DNA of 45,483 nucleotides from Chloroflexota bacterium (GTDB lineage: Bacteria; Chloroflexota; UBA6077; FW602-bin22; CADDYW01): contig JAJPKB010000640.1 in the NCBI GenBank assembly GCA_021323915.1, positions 1 through 45,483 on the forward strand, given 5' to 3'. Shown here one piece after another: positions 1 to 7,908 of the stretch (position 1 is its first letter; the number at the start of each line of letters is the position of its first letter). The position numbers and the translations under genes are program-made. The notes under the pieces were generated by a model. The model was not told the DNA's origin and made no database searches. It worked only from the letters and a program-made list of their open reading frames with translations.

Positions 1-11
1 GGCCGAAAAAG

Positions 12-37
12 AGGACGCCCACCGGAGTGGGCGTCCT
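12..37 (-). terminator. Intrinsic terminator, attL copy
   Basis: 11-bp stem AGGACGCCCAC/GTGGGCGTCCT, CGGA loop; T-run on the - strand (aaaaa at 6-10). Confidence 0.7.
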
Positions 38-40
38 GGG

Positions 41-87
41 TAGGCCGTGCAGGGCTCGAACCTGCGACACCCTGATTAAAAGTCAGG
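41..87 (-). pseudogene. tRNA-Lys 3' fragment (anticodon arm to acceptor 3' strand)
   Basis: Same as the 3' part of the tRNA-Lys at 45389-45461; the 5' half is absent. Confidence 0.9.
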
Positions 88-196
88 GACATCTGGTCGA
101 AGGAGAGTGACTCCTCTCCACTCCTGTGCCATTCTTCCCATCGCGTCGCCCTTCCCGCAGTCATCGGTCTTCCTCATGGATCGTCGTCTCCAATCC

Positions 197-226
197 GATT
201 GGTGCACCTGTTGGTACACCAATCGG
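197..226. promoter_or_regulatory. Putative integrase arm-type sites (left)
   Basis: GATTGGTGCACC (197-208) plus a degenerate tandem copy TGTTGGTACACC (209-220) and inverted CACCAATCGG (217-226). The same 12-mer is tandem near attR. Confidence 0.55.
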
Positions 227-242
227 TGGCAAAGAACCGATG

Positions 243-515
243 TTATTCGGCCTTTGGGCGCAGCCCCTCGCGTACCGCTCGGCGGACTTCCTCCGCCGGT
301 ATTCGCCACCCGACCCGACGGCCTCCTAACTGGATGCCTCTGAGTCTCCCGGTCCGCAACCATTCGCGGACGGTATAGCGAGACACCTTGAGGATCTGCG
401 CGGCCTCCTCGACCGTCAAAACCTTTTCGTCGGCCAACATCACACCCATCACGTCAAACTCCGCAGTCCATTCTACGGGGATACCCCTCGTTCGATCAAT
501 CTCAAACTCCGTCAA
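243..515 (-). CDS. HTH excisionase/MerR-like DNA-binding protein (putative Xis); exact start uncertain
   Basis: LTVEEAAQILKVSRYTVREWLRTGRLRGIQLGGRRVGWRIPAEEV is a typical excisionase-family wHTH; adjacent to attL. Confidence 0.75.
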   Translation of the reverse strand: MTEFEIDRTRGIPVEWTAEFDVMGVMLADEKVLTVEEAAQILKVSRYTVREWLRTGRLRGIQLGGRRVGWRIPAEEVRRAVREGLRPKAE

Positions 516-536
516 AATTTGTCAACATTTGTCAAC
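511..536. repeat. GTCAA direct repeats with 10-bp period (511, 521, 531)
   Basis: ATTTGTCAAC twice in tandem (517-526, 527-536), preceded by GTCAA at 511. Confidence 0.6.
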
Positions 537-538
537 CA

Positions 539-567
539 ATTATAGGCCACAATACTTGACACGGCAA
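539..567 (-). promoter_or_regulatory. Promoter TTGCCG-N17-TATAAT on the - strand
   Basis: ATTATA (539-544) and CGGCAA (562-567) on +, 17-bp spacer; drives the xis-like gene. Confidence 0.5.
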
Positions 568-583
568 TCATAAGCGATATAAT
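556..583 (+). promoter_or_regulatory. Promoter TTGACA-N16-TATAAT on the + strand
   Basis: TTGACA 556-561, TATAAT 578-583; upstream of the left-arm + genes. Confidence 0.6.
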
Positions 584-624
584 TGAACTATAAGCAATAT
601 GAAGCAACATACGGAGGCGACAGC

Positions 625-963
625 ATGCTGCACCAGGTTGAATCTCTTGGCGAAACGATCATCATCTTGCGCGAAGGGACTGCCTATCTGGTCCGCTCGC
701 ACAGTGAGCCGGATGCGTGGCATGAGTGCTCGCGGCTCACTTGCGATTGCAAGGGCTACCAGTACCGCGGCCACTGCCGCCACATCGCCGCCGTGCGGGC
801 ATACCTGCTTCGCGTCGTCTCTGAGGAGGTCGGCCACCATTGGCGCCAGCGCGCCGAGGACGAGAGCTACTGGGCGCAACTTGACGAGGCCAAGGCAAAT
901 GCTGTCGTCTATGAGGAGGTCGGCCGCCATTGGCGCCAGCGGCGGCCCCGAGCGCAGGTATGA
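625..963 (+). CDS. SWIM-type zinc-finger protein
   Basis: CDCKGYQYRGHCRHI fits CxCx(n)CxH; ATG at 625 after ggaggcgacagc. Confidence 0.7.
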   Translation: MLHQVESLGETIIILREGTAYLVRSHSEPDAWHECSRLTCDCKGYQYRGHCRHIAAVRAYLLRVVSEEVGHHWRQRAEDESYWAQLDEAKANAVVYEEVGRHWRQRRPRAQV

Positions 964-991
964 CCGATCACAGAGGAAAGGAGAGGCGAAA

Positions 992-1417
992 ATGGCAGAT
1001 CTGATCGAACGTGCGAAAGCGGCCTACGAGGCCCGGGAGGAGCGGCGCGCGGAGGAGGAGGCACGCCGGCGCACGGGGCGCGTGTGCAGCCAGCGTCTCA
1101 CGGAGATCTGGGGGCGATTGGCGGCAATCGGCATCGCGCGCGCTGACTACGACGCCGAGGCCCGGGTGGAGTGGCTCGACGTCCGGGGGATACCGTGCAT
1201 CCCCATTCTGCACCTCGCGGGGCTGCGCTTCGAGCCACTGCTCAGCGACTTGGGTGAGGTCTGCGCGCTCGCCGTGCGCCGCGTGTGTCTGCGCTGCGGC
1301 GCTCTTTCGGGCTGCAAGCCGGTGAAAGAGCTTGCCGATCTCTACGAGGTCAGCCAGTATCCCTGCCCCCGGTGCCAGCCCGACGTCCCCGGTGCCCCGG
1401 ACGACGTCCCGTTCTAA
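992..1417 (+). CDS. Zinc-ribbon hypothetical protein with SSB-like acidic C-terminal tip (DDVPF)
   Basis: CLRC...CPRC pairs; gaggcgaaaATG start; C-terminus PDDVPF. Confidence 0.7.
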   Translation: MADLIERAKAAYEAREERRAEEEARRRTGRVCSQRLTEIWGRLAAIGIARADYDAEARVEWLDVRGIPCIPILHLAGLRFEPLLSDLGEVCALAVRRVCLRCGALSGCKPVKELADLYEVSQYPCPRCQPDVPGAPDDVPF

Positions 1418-1474
1418 GATTGTCTGAGAAATCGGCCGCTGTCCGAACGCGGCGGCCACGAAGGAGAGAGGATC

Positions 1475-2143
1475 ATGACCATCCGCCCGGAATTCCTGGT
1501 CGAACGCCAGGGCAGGCAGTTTGTCTTGTACGCGGGGTTGCTCGATCTGGCGCATAGCCAGGGACTGCGCGCCATTCGGACCACGCTGCTTCAGGTTCCC
1601 TCCGACGACAATGGCCAAACCGCCATCGTCCGTGCCGAGGTCGAGACCGACCGCGGGACCTTCTCCGGAATCGGCGACGCCAACCCGAACAACGTGAACC
1701 GTGCCATGCTCACCTGCACGATTCGCCTCGCCGAAACGCGGGCGAAGGCCCGCGCGTTGCGCGACGCCGTGAACGTGGGCGTTGCCGCCTGCGAAGAGCT
1801 GGACGGGACCGACAGTGCGGACCTGGCCCCCTCATCACTGAGGGCAGCCGTGCCCAAACCGATCCCCGCAGCAGCCATTCCCGCCGAGGGCCAGCGCATT
1901 GCTCCGCCGACCGGCCAAAGCACGGCCTCCCGTCCGTCGACTCCCGTGCCCGTCCCGGGAGCGGAGCCTCCCGCGACGCCGGCCCAGCTTGGCAAGATCC
2001 GAACGCTCATGACCACGCTGAACTATACCGACCACGACGTTGAGCGCGCCCTGGGAGTCGACGTTGCTCACCTCAGCAAGCGCCAGGCGAGTCAGGTCAT
2101 CGACATGCTCGAGTCTCACCTGCACCCGGGGAGGGCTGGATGA
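1475..2143 (+). CDS. Putative phage single-strand annealing protein (Rad52/Sak-like)
   Basis: FVLYAGLLDLAHSQGLRAIRT...RAEVETDRGTFSGIGDANPNNVN...RLAETRAKARALRDAVNVG plus a C-terminal TPAQLGKIRTLM..L helical tail; RBS ggagagg. Confidence 0.55.
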   Translation: MTIRPEFLVERQGRQFVLYAGLLDLAHSQGLRAIRTTLLQVPSDDNGQTAIVRAEVETDRGTFSGIGDANPNNVNRAMLTCTIRLAETRAKARALRDAVNVGVAACEELDGTDSADLAPSSLRAAVPKPIPAAAIPAEGQRIAPPTGQSTASRPSTPVPVPGAEPPATPAQLGKIRTLMTTLNYTDHDVERALGVDVAHLSKRQASQVIDMLESHLHPGRAG

Positions 2144-2198
2144 GCGCCTCACTGATCGACCGAGTCGTGACTGTCGCCAGTGAGCCGCAGGCGGCGTA

Positions 2199-2414
2199 AT
2201 GGGCGTGAAGAAGATCGAACCCGCGGCGATGGGCGAGGCGGTGAACGAGAGAATTGCCTACCTTTGGCAGGCGATGCAGCACGAGCGACGGGAGGCGGAA
2301 AACAGCGAGCACAGCCCGCGCGTCCGTCGCTTCCTGCGGCGCGTCGCGGATGTTCACCGCGACGACCTTCGTCTACTGCTGCAAATTCGTCGTGAGGCAC
2401 GGCGACTCACATAA
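2199..2414 (+). CDS. Hypothetical protein
   Basis: 71-aa ORF just downstream of the SSAP-like gene. Confidence 0.45.
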   Translation: MGVKKIEPAAMGEAVNERIAYLWQAMQHERREAENSEHSPRVRRFLRRVADVHRDDLRLLLQIRREARRLT

Positions 2415-2553
2415 TGCTCGGGGCACAGCTATTCGGCCGTGCTCAAACTTTCCTTATTGCTCGCTTGTGGCACGGCCCAATGATTCGTCCGCCCACCCCA
2501 CTACCGTGTTATCCACATCTGCACGCTACAGGCCTTACAGAACATTTTGCCTG

Positions 2554-2582
2554 TTGACAGGGTACCACCCGGCCGCTATAAT
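2554..2582 (+). promoter_or_regulatory. Consensus promoter TTGACA-N17-TATAAT
   Basis: TTGACA 2554-2559, TATAAT 2577-2582. Confidence 0.8.
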
Positions 2583-2587
2583 GCGAG

Positions 2588-2608
2588 CTGTAAGCAATCC
2601 GCTTACAG
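2588..2608. promoter_or_regulatory. Putative operator CTGTAAGC-AATCC-GCTTACAG
   Basis: Perfect 8-bp inverted repeat at the expected +1; a half-site CTTACAG also occurs at 2534-2540. Confidence 0.65.
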
Positions 2609-2650
2609 CAATTTATCCGGTTCTCAGCCTGACGAGGAGTGTCTACCGCG

Positions 2651-3016
2651 ATGTTCGGACAACTGCTGCAGCAGATGCGCGCGCGATCACGGGTCAGCTT
2701 GCGCGAACTGGGTCGTGCAGTTGGTCTGTCGGCGGTTTACCTAAGCGATATTGAGGCGGGAAGCCGGCGACCGCCAGCACCAGCCACGGTACGCAAGATT
2801 GCCCAATGCCTCGGGGTCGATCCCGGCCCCCTTCTGAGCGCATCCCTCGCCGAGCGGAATGCCATCGAACTTCCTATTTCCCGCGACGAAAAGTCGATGC
2901 GACTGGAAGCCGCTCTAGCGCTAGCTCGCACATGGGATGAACTCGACGAGGAGGATCTCGCCGAGATAACCCGTTTCCTCGACGAGAAGAGGGAACAAAA
3001 GGGACAAAGTGCATGA
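2651..3016 (+). CDS. XRE-family HTH transcriptional regulator
   Basis: LLQQMRARSRVSLRELGRAVGLSAVYLSDIEAGSRRPPAPATVRKIAQCLGV; gaggag RBS. Confidence 0.85.
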   Translation: MFGQLLQQMRARSRVSLRELGRAVGLSAVYLSDIEAGSRRPPAPATVRKIAQCLGVDPGPLLSASLAERNAIELPISRDEKSMRLEAALALARTWDELDEEDLAEITRFLDEKREQKGQSA

Positions 3017-3193
3017 AGGTCGGTTCGCAGGTACCTCGGGTGCCCGGTATGGGGCATCGCGATACTGACCGTATCGCCGTCCAGGTGATCCGAAAATTCC
3101 GCTGGCAAGCTAATCGAGTAGCGGAAGCTATCTTGATGCCAGTCAAAAGCGGTCGAGGACCGCTATGGCGTCGACCCACCGGCGCTGACGGGA

Positions 3194-3496
3194 GTGTTCG
3201 AAGTCTCATTCTCCGCAGTCGACACAAAGGGACAGCGAGCACGGACGCGTGCTCCGGGCTCAGAGGCACTGATAACCAGAGACTCGAAATGTTGCAGACT
3301 GCAGTTTACTGGTTGCCTGTCTCGGCTGTCAACAACCAACCAAGGGGACGTCTTGTACGTCTGCCGCTCTTGCGCTGGTTGGGTCACCTTGCGGATGGGG
3401 AAGATGGGCTCCGACGGCAAGGACATTGTCTACCATCGGTCATTCCCTATCCACCTGGATGGTCACCATGTGGTAGGCCACGCTAGGATAGCGTAG
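3194..3496 (+). CDS. Low-confidence hypothetical protein (possible CxxC motif)
   Basis: ORF with VLYVCRSCAGWVTL; competing ORF 3013-3486 in another frame looks less protein-like. Confidence 0.25.
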   Translation: MFEVSFSAVDTKGQRARTRAPGSEALITRDSKCCRLQFTGCLSRLSTTNQGDVLYVCRSCAGWVTLRMGKMGSDGKDIVYHRSFPIHLDGHHVVGHARIA

Positions 3497-3612
3497 CGTC
3501 ACCACCTCGCTCGAGGCACGCGATCGGGCGAGTGGCTCAATCCGATGGAAATGACGCTTACGCGTGGTGGGGAGTTCTCAGCAGATGCAATCTAACTTGA
3601 AGGAGATGTCTC

Positions 3613-3783
3613 ATGTCTCGGAAAACCAATTCGCGCAAGGTTACCGGACCCAAGGTCGCCAGCGATGCTGGTGAATTGCTAAACGACCCACGAACTTCCA
3701 AGAAGGTGAAGAGCGTCGCCGGCAGCGCGCTGTCACAAACTCCCAACAGGCGGAAACGGAAAAAGGGGAAAAATGAGGGATAG
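3613..3783 (+). CDS. 56-aa basic small protein (MSRKTNSRKVTGPKVASDAGELLNDPRTSKKVKSVAGSALSQTPNRRKRKKGKNEG)
   Basis: Not in the ORF track (too short); GAAGGAG RBS 7 nt upstream; the KVAS..LNDP..SKKVKSVAGSALSQ pattern resembles a recurrent small-protein family of mobile elements. Confidence 0.65.
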   Translation: MSRKTNSRKVTGPKVASDAGELLNDPRTSKKVKSVAGSALSQTPNRRKRKKGKNEG

Positions 3784-3815
3784 GGCCAGGGCGTTGAGGG
3801 ACGAGTGAGGGAGCC

Positions 3816-3965
3816 ATGACCTTTTTCTGGCGCATTCTCCGACTGATCTTCCTCGGTCGGGCCCTTGCGCGCGGCCCCGGTTCCTTCGCGCGCTATGCTG
3901 CCCGCCGGCAGGGGCGCCAGATCGTCGCCACGTGGACGCGCGGGGCGCGTCCACGGCGCCGCTGA
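3816..3965 (+). CDS. 49-aa basic/hydrophobic small protein (MTFFWRILRLIFLGRALARGPGSFARYAARRQGRQ...)
   Basis: Not in the ORF track; follows the 3613 ORF by 32 bp; gtgaggga upstream. Confidence 0.5.
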   Translation: MTFFWRILRLIFLGRALARGPGSFARYAARRQGRQIVATWTRGARPRRR

Positions 3966-3990
3966 CGTGGCTTCGGTGCCCCATCCTGCC

Positions 3991-4029
3991 AACAAAAAAA
4001 GACCCCGTCCGGTTCGAACCGGACGGGGT
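3991..4029 (-). terminator. Intrinsic terminator of the - strand structural/lysis operon
   Basis: 28-bp perfect palindrome ACCCCGTCCGGTTCGAACCGGACGGGGT (4002-4029) followed on the - strand by CTTTTTTTG. Confidence 0.9.
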
Positions 4030-4044
4030 GATCATGGCGCTCAG

Positions 4045-4500
4045 TCAGGCAGACGGTCCGCATATCCTCGTCGTGATCGTCACGAATACCAGATGCCGCG
4101 AAAACATGTTCGTGAGCGCCAGCCGCACGGCGCCGTCCGCGGCCGGCACGAAGCGCTGCCAGCCGGTCGTTGTCGAGACGAGGGTGCTGCTGACGATCAC
4201 GTCATCGATCGTGATGGACATCGCCAGCACCGTCGGCGGTTGGACCTGCACCGCATAGAAAAACCACTGGCCTGGGCCAATGACGCCGATATCGTCCGCC
4301 AGCGCCCCGCCACGGCCTATCTCGTCCTGCATGACCTGCAGCGTGCAGCTTGGCCGAGCCCGGGCCGATGACGCCGTGGTCTGCACCACGGGCAGGTAGA
4401 TCTGCGGCGTCATCGGCCCGGGCTCGGCGTGTGCGCCCGCTCCACTCGCTCCGATGGCGAGAAGGCTCGCGAGGAGCAGCGCGCTGATCAGTCGTCCCAT
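4045..4500 (-). CDS. Secreted protein with N-terminal signal peptide
   Basis: MGRLISALLLASLLAIGASGAGAHA signal-like start. Confidence 0.7.
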   Translation of the reverse strand: MGRLISALLLASLLAIGASGAGAHAEPGPMTPQIYLPVVQTTASSARARPSCTLQVMQDEIGRGGALADDIGVIGPGQWFFYAVQVQPPTVLAMSITIDDVIVSSTLVSTTTGWQRFVPAADGAVRLALTNMFSRHLVFVTITTRICGPSA

Positions 4501-4510
4501 GCTGCGCTGC

Positions 4511-4771
4511 CTACGCCGGGGGCGCCGGGCGGCTCAGGTACTGACCGACCGTGCCGGCGCCGGCATAGAGTCCGTACGCCGAAAGCCCGGCGATGATGCC
4601 ACTCAACACTGTCGTGTTCCAGGTGGCCAGGGCCGGTTGCTCCAGCAGGGCCAAGCCGACGGCAGCGACGATCGCGAGGATCGGCGAGAACGCCGTCGGC
4701 ATGCCGGCGCGCTCGGCGGCATGCACAACTCCCAGCGCTGCCGGCACGATGATGGGATCCGAGGTTGGCAT
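4511..4771 (-). CDS. Small membrane protein, putative holin
   Basis: MPTSDPIIVPAALGVVHAA...AFSPILAIVAAVGLALL...TTVLSGIIAGLSAYGLYAG: hydrophobic segments; lysis-region location. Confidence 0.5.
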   Translation of the reverse strand: MPTSDPIIVPAALGVVHAAERAGMPTAFSPILAIVAAVGLALLEQPALATWNTTVLSGIIAGLSAYGLYAGAGTVGQYLSRPAPPA

Positions 4772-4781
4772 CTTTCCTCCC

Positions 4782-5012
4782 TTACCAGCCGAATGCCGCA
4801 CAGATCGTGGCGGCAAGAGGATTGGTTGCTGCCTGCGCCTTGAGCGCCGCAATCGCGGTCTGTCGCGCGGTCTGCGCCGCTGCGACGCTTTGTTGCCACG
4901 TGGTGATCGTTTGCTGATCGCTGGTGTAAGTCGCCTGCTCGCTCGCGGTCATCGGTCGCGAGACGATTTGCCCCTTTTGGCAATCGACGATGGTCAGGTT
5001 CGGGGGCGCCAT
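4782..5012 (-). CDS. Hypothetical tail-region small protein
   Basis: 76-aa ORF in the operon, helical Gln/Ala-rich. Confidence 0.55.
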   Translation of the reverse strand: MAPPNLTIVDCQKGQIVSRPMTASEQATYTSDQQTITTWQQSVAAAQTARQTAIAALKAQAATNPLAATICAAFGW

Positions 5013-5021
5013 CCTTTCCTC

Positions 5022-6098
5022 CTAGAGATAGCCGTAGAGGCTGATCGGTGTATTGTTTGTCAACCCGACCCCCGAGCCGAGGAGCAGGTCGATCCGGTTG
5101 ATTGCGGCGGTACCGGCATACTTCACCGCCCAACTCTCGAGTTTCCGCCCGGTGCCACTGTCATTGCTGCAGTTTGCGTGGCCGAGGGCATAATGCGGGG
5201 TGGCCGCCGCGTATCCGGGAATGTCAATCGCGAACGTGGCCAGGTCATTCGTCAGGCTCGCTCCCGAGACCTCGCCAATCTGCCCGAGGGTCGTCGCGGT
5301 CGCGATGTCGGTTGCACTGACCGACGTGCCCTGGCTGAGTACCCCGTGCGCGGTGTAGCTGGCCGAGGCGTCGTTATTGAAGCGCAGGTAGAGTCCCGTG
5401 TTGTAGACGCTGGCGTTGGTGTTTGCGCTACCGGCGATACGCAGGTGGCTGAACCCCGACGGAATGTTCTGAAAACTGACCGTGGCGGCATTCCAGAGCG
5501 TGCCACTCGCGATCAGGAGCGGCACGTGGCCGTCCGCCCCGGCGAGAGAGCGAGAAAGCGGGAGCCCGTTGGCGTCGACGAGAAACGGATTCCCTCCGAA
5601 GCCGGCCGCCCAGTCGAGCGCGAAGACCTGGAGTCCCGCGATGTTTGCGTACCCCCCCGTTGAGAACCCGTTGATGGTGAGGCGCAGAGCCTGGAAGGAC
5701 GGGAGCGAGCCCCTCACGTTCAGGAAGAAGCTGATCACCGGCGACGTATTGCCGGTGATCGTTGCCACGTTCGTCCAGGTGACGTTATCCGGGGAGAGAT
5801 CAATGGCGACGGCCGTCGGAATGTACCGGGTATCATTACGGAAATACGTACCGAAGGCGACACCCCAGAACGTGTGGGAAGCCGCAAAGGCGATGTCGAT
5901 CTGTTGTCCGATCGCCGTGGCCTGCCAGTAGTCCTGATTCCCGCGGCCGAGCGGCCCCTGGCCAAAGAGAGTCCCACCAGTGATCGCCGTCGAGGTCGCA
6001 GTTGCGCTAATGTCCCAGCCCGCGCCGAAGTTTGCCGCGAGCAGGTTGTAGTCGGCGGAGGCGATGACGTCGCCCGCCGCGTGAGGGGTAGCAGTCAT
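5022..6098 (-). CDS. Putative tail fibre/receptor-binding structural protein
   Basis: Beta-rich Ser/Thr/Gly/Asn composition, position after the tail genes. Confidence 0.5.
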   Translation of the reverse strand: MTATPHAAGDVIASADYNLLAANFGAGWDISATATSTAITGGTLFGQGPLGRGNQDYWQATAIGQQIDIAFAASHTFWGVAFGTYFRNDTRYIPTAVAIDLSPDNVTWTNVATITGNTSPVISFFLNVRGSLPSFQALRLTINGFSTGGYANIAGLQVFALDWAAGFGGNPFLVDANGLPLSRSLAGADGHVPLLIASGTLWNAATVSFQNIPSGFSHLRIAGSANTNASVYNTGLYLRFNNDASASYTAHGVLSQGTSVSATDIATATTLGQIGEVSGASLTNDLATFAIDIPGYAAATPHYALGHANCSNDSGTGRKLESWAVKYAGTAAINRIDLLLGSGVGLTNNTPISLYGYL

Positions 6099-7159
6099 TG
6101 GGTCGCGACCGCCTGACGCAGGTCGTACCCTCGGTTCGCCCAGTTCGCTTTCTCCGCCCAGGCGATGCCGCGTTCAAACTCCTGACATCGCCAGCGGCCC
6201 GCGTCAAACTCCGGGCCCCGCGGGCGGCCGAGATAGTGACCGTCGCGCCAGGCTTGGATCCACACCGCGGTCAATGCCGCGGTGGGGTTGAAATCGACCC
6301 CTGCCCCGCCGTGAAAGATCTGCTGGCCAATGGCCGCTAGTTCGCTCTCATCCATCGCCCCTCCCCAGGCAAAGCGCGCGATCGCCTCCTGCAGGTCGCT
6401 CGGCATGTCATCCTCGCGCCAGAGCGACACGCCCGGTAGCCCCATCTGCTGCGCCAAGCGCAGTCCGACCACCACTTCCGCCACGCTTGCCGTGGCGGGC
6501 AGGATGGGGACGACCGGGAGGTCGTCCCACCCCTGGGCGCTCACCGCCGCACGGTAGGCCTGCACGAGCCCAAATGCCTCGCTCATCGAGACGCCAAAAT
6601 CGGTGCTATACAACTGCGGCATCACGGCGTCGCAGTGAGCAAGAAAGGTCTGCCACGGCCACGGCTCGGCCATCAGATTGACCGAACTTGCCGACCACGG
6701 CGGCGGCGCATTCCCCACCAGGATCCGTATATCCGGCGCGAACGCGAGCGGCACACGCCGGGGGAGCGCGCCCCAGAGTACCGTGAAGAAGCGCGCCGCC
6801 GGCTCCATGCGCCCGATCGCCTCGTACTCGACGTCGAAGACAAGAAAATCGGCCCCATCTGCAACCGCCTGAGCAATCGCCTGAGCCTCCCCGACCGGGT
6901 CCACAAGGTAGAGATAGCCGTAGGCGCCGACCGCGCGGCCGGCCGCGGCGAACGCGGCCCGCGTTGCCCGAAACTGGTCCCGGAAAATGGTCGGATTGCT
7001 TTCATCGCCCCATCCCGCCCCATCGCTGTATTTCTCGACCAGCCAGCCCAGGTGGGCCGCCTGGGCCACCGCGATGATTTGCTGGGTCGAGCCCCCGAGA
7101 TCAGCGTACCAGAGCCATGCCCCCACGCCGCGCCACGGCACCCCGAGAGTGGTACTCAT
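6095..7159 (-). CDS. Putative endolysin (TIM-barrel glycoside-hydrolase-like)
   Basis: WRGVGAWLWYADLGGS...VLVFDVEYE-type barrel pattern; ATG at 7159; 4-nt overlap with the lipoprotein gene. Confidence 0.45.
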   Translation of the reverse strand: MSTTLGVPWRGVGAWLWYADLGGSTQQIIAVAQAAHLGWLVEKYSDGAGWGDESNPTIFRDQFRATRAAFAAAGRAVGAYGYLYLVDPVGEAQAIAQAVADGADFLVFDVEYEAIGRMEPAARFFTVLWGALPRRVPLAFAPDIRILVGNAPPPWSASSVNLMAEPWPWQTFLAHCDAVMPQLYSTDFGVSMSEAFGLVQAYRAAVSAQGWDDLPVVPILPATASVAEVVVGLRLAQQMGLPGVSLWREDDMPSDLQEAIARFAWGGAMDESELAAIGQQIFHGGAGVDFNPTAALTAVWIQAWRDGHYLGRPRGPEFDAGRWRCQEFERGIAWAEKANWANRGYDLRQAVATQ

Positions 7160-7908
7160 GGTGTCCCATTCGGCGTCACCGGATATGCGCTGAACGGCTC
7201 GCTTGAGGAGAGATCCACTCGCCCCAGAAAGCCCATCGGCACCTGCGTCACCTCTCTCATCACGACCACCTGTGTTGCGCGCGGCGGGATCGTTGTTGTG
7301 ATCGTCGTCGAAAAACTCGACGAGCGGAACTGCTCCTGGATCGTGTTGGGGACCGGCACCGCGTTGGCGATCACATAGGCACGCAGCGCGGTTGGTGTCA
7401 CGGTCGCGGTCGGACTCGCCGTCGGGGTGGCGGAAGGGGTCGCGCTGCTGGCCACCGGGGGCGTGAGCGTCACGGTCGGCGTCGCGGTCGCGGCAAGCAC
7501 CGCACAGGCGCCGGAAATCTGGTTTGTCTGATTGTCGGTGAGGGCGAAGAGCGTCGTGCACTGAGCAATGAAACTCCCGCCGGGCGCCACGCTCAGAAGG
7601 ATCGGTGTCGGCGGCGGAGTGTTCGTCGCCGTGGGCGTGGGGCTAGGCGTCGATGATCTCGTTGCCGTCAGTGTCGGTGTTGCCGTCGCGGTGGTCGTCG
7701 GAGTCGCGGTGGACGTGCTGGTCGGCGTCAGAGTCGCGCAACTGCCGGCGATCTCGGTCGGATTGCTCACGACGGAGACGAATCCCGTCGCACAGCTCAG
7801 ATCGAACTCGCCTCCCGGCGGGATCGGTGTCACATTTCCCGCGGCGCCGGCCACGCCGCATGCGGCCAGGAGGATAAGGATGCTCAGGAGACCGAGAATC
7901 CGTGTCAT
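7156..7908 (-). CDS. Lipoprotein with Thr/Pro-rich stalk
   Basis: MTRILGLLSILILLAAC lipobox, TPTSTSTATPTTTATATPT linkers. Confidence 0.75.
   Translation of the reverse strand: MTRILGLLSILILLAACGVAGAAGNVTPIPPGGEFDLSCATGFVSVVSNPTEIAGSCATLTPTSTSTATPTTTATATPTLTATRSSTPSPTPTATNTPPPTPILLSVAPGGSFIAQCTTLFALTDNQTNQISGACAVLAATATPTVTLTPPVASSATPSATPTASPTATVTPTALRAYVIANAVPVPNTIQEQFRSSSFSTTITTTIPPRATQVVVMREVTQVPMGFLGRVDLSSSEPFSAYPVTPNGTP

Larger units (their letters stand above)
1..87. repeat. attL: 87-bp direct repeat, identical to 45349-45435
   Basis: Exact sequence identity from ggccgaaaaagagg to cctgattaaaagtcagg; identity stops at the 5' edge of the tRNA anticodon stem. The repeat could extend left of the window. 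Confidence 0.95.

Noticed and set aside
41-87. Functional tRNA at the left end
   Set aside because: Only the 3' part is present; sequence diverges right after the anticodon stem.
568-930. 120-aa - strand ORF opposite the SWIM gene
   Set aside because: The + strand frame has the zinc motif, RBS and promoter; the - strand ORF has no RBS evidence.
3013-3486. 157-aa + strand ORF coupled to the XRE stop (ATGA)
   Set aside because: Sequence lacks protein-like periodicity and competes with the 3194-3496 frame; neither is well supported.
4593-5663. 356-aa + strand ORF
   Set aside because: Antisense to the fibre-like gene and small lysis genes; Arg-rich, no recognisable motifs.
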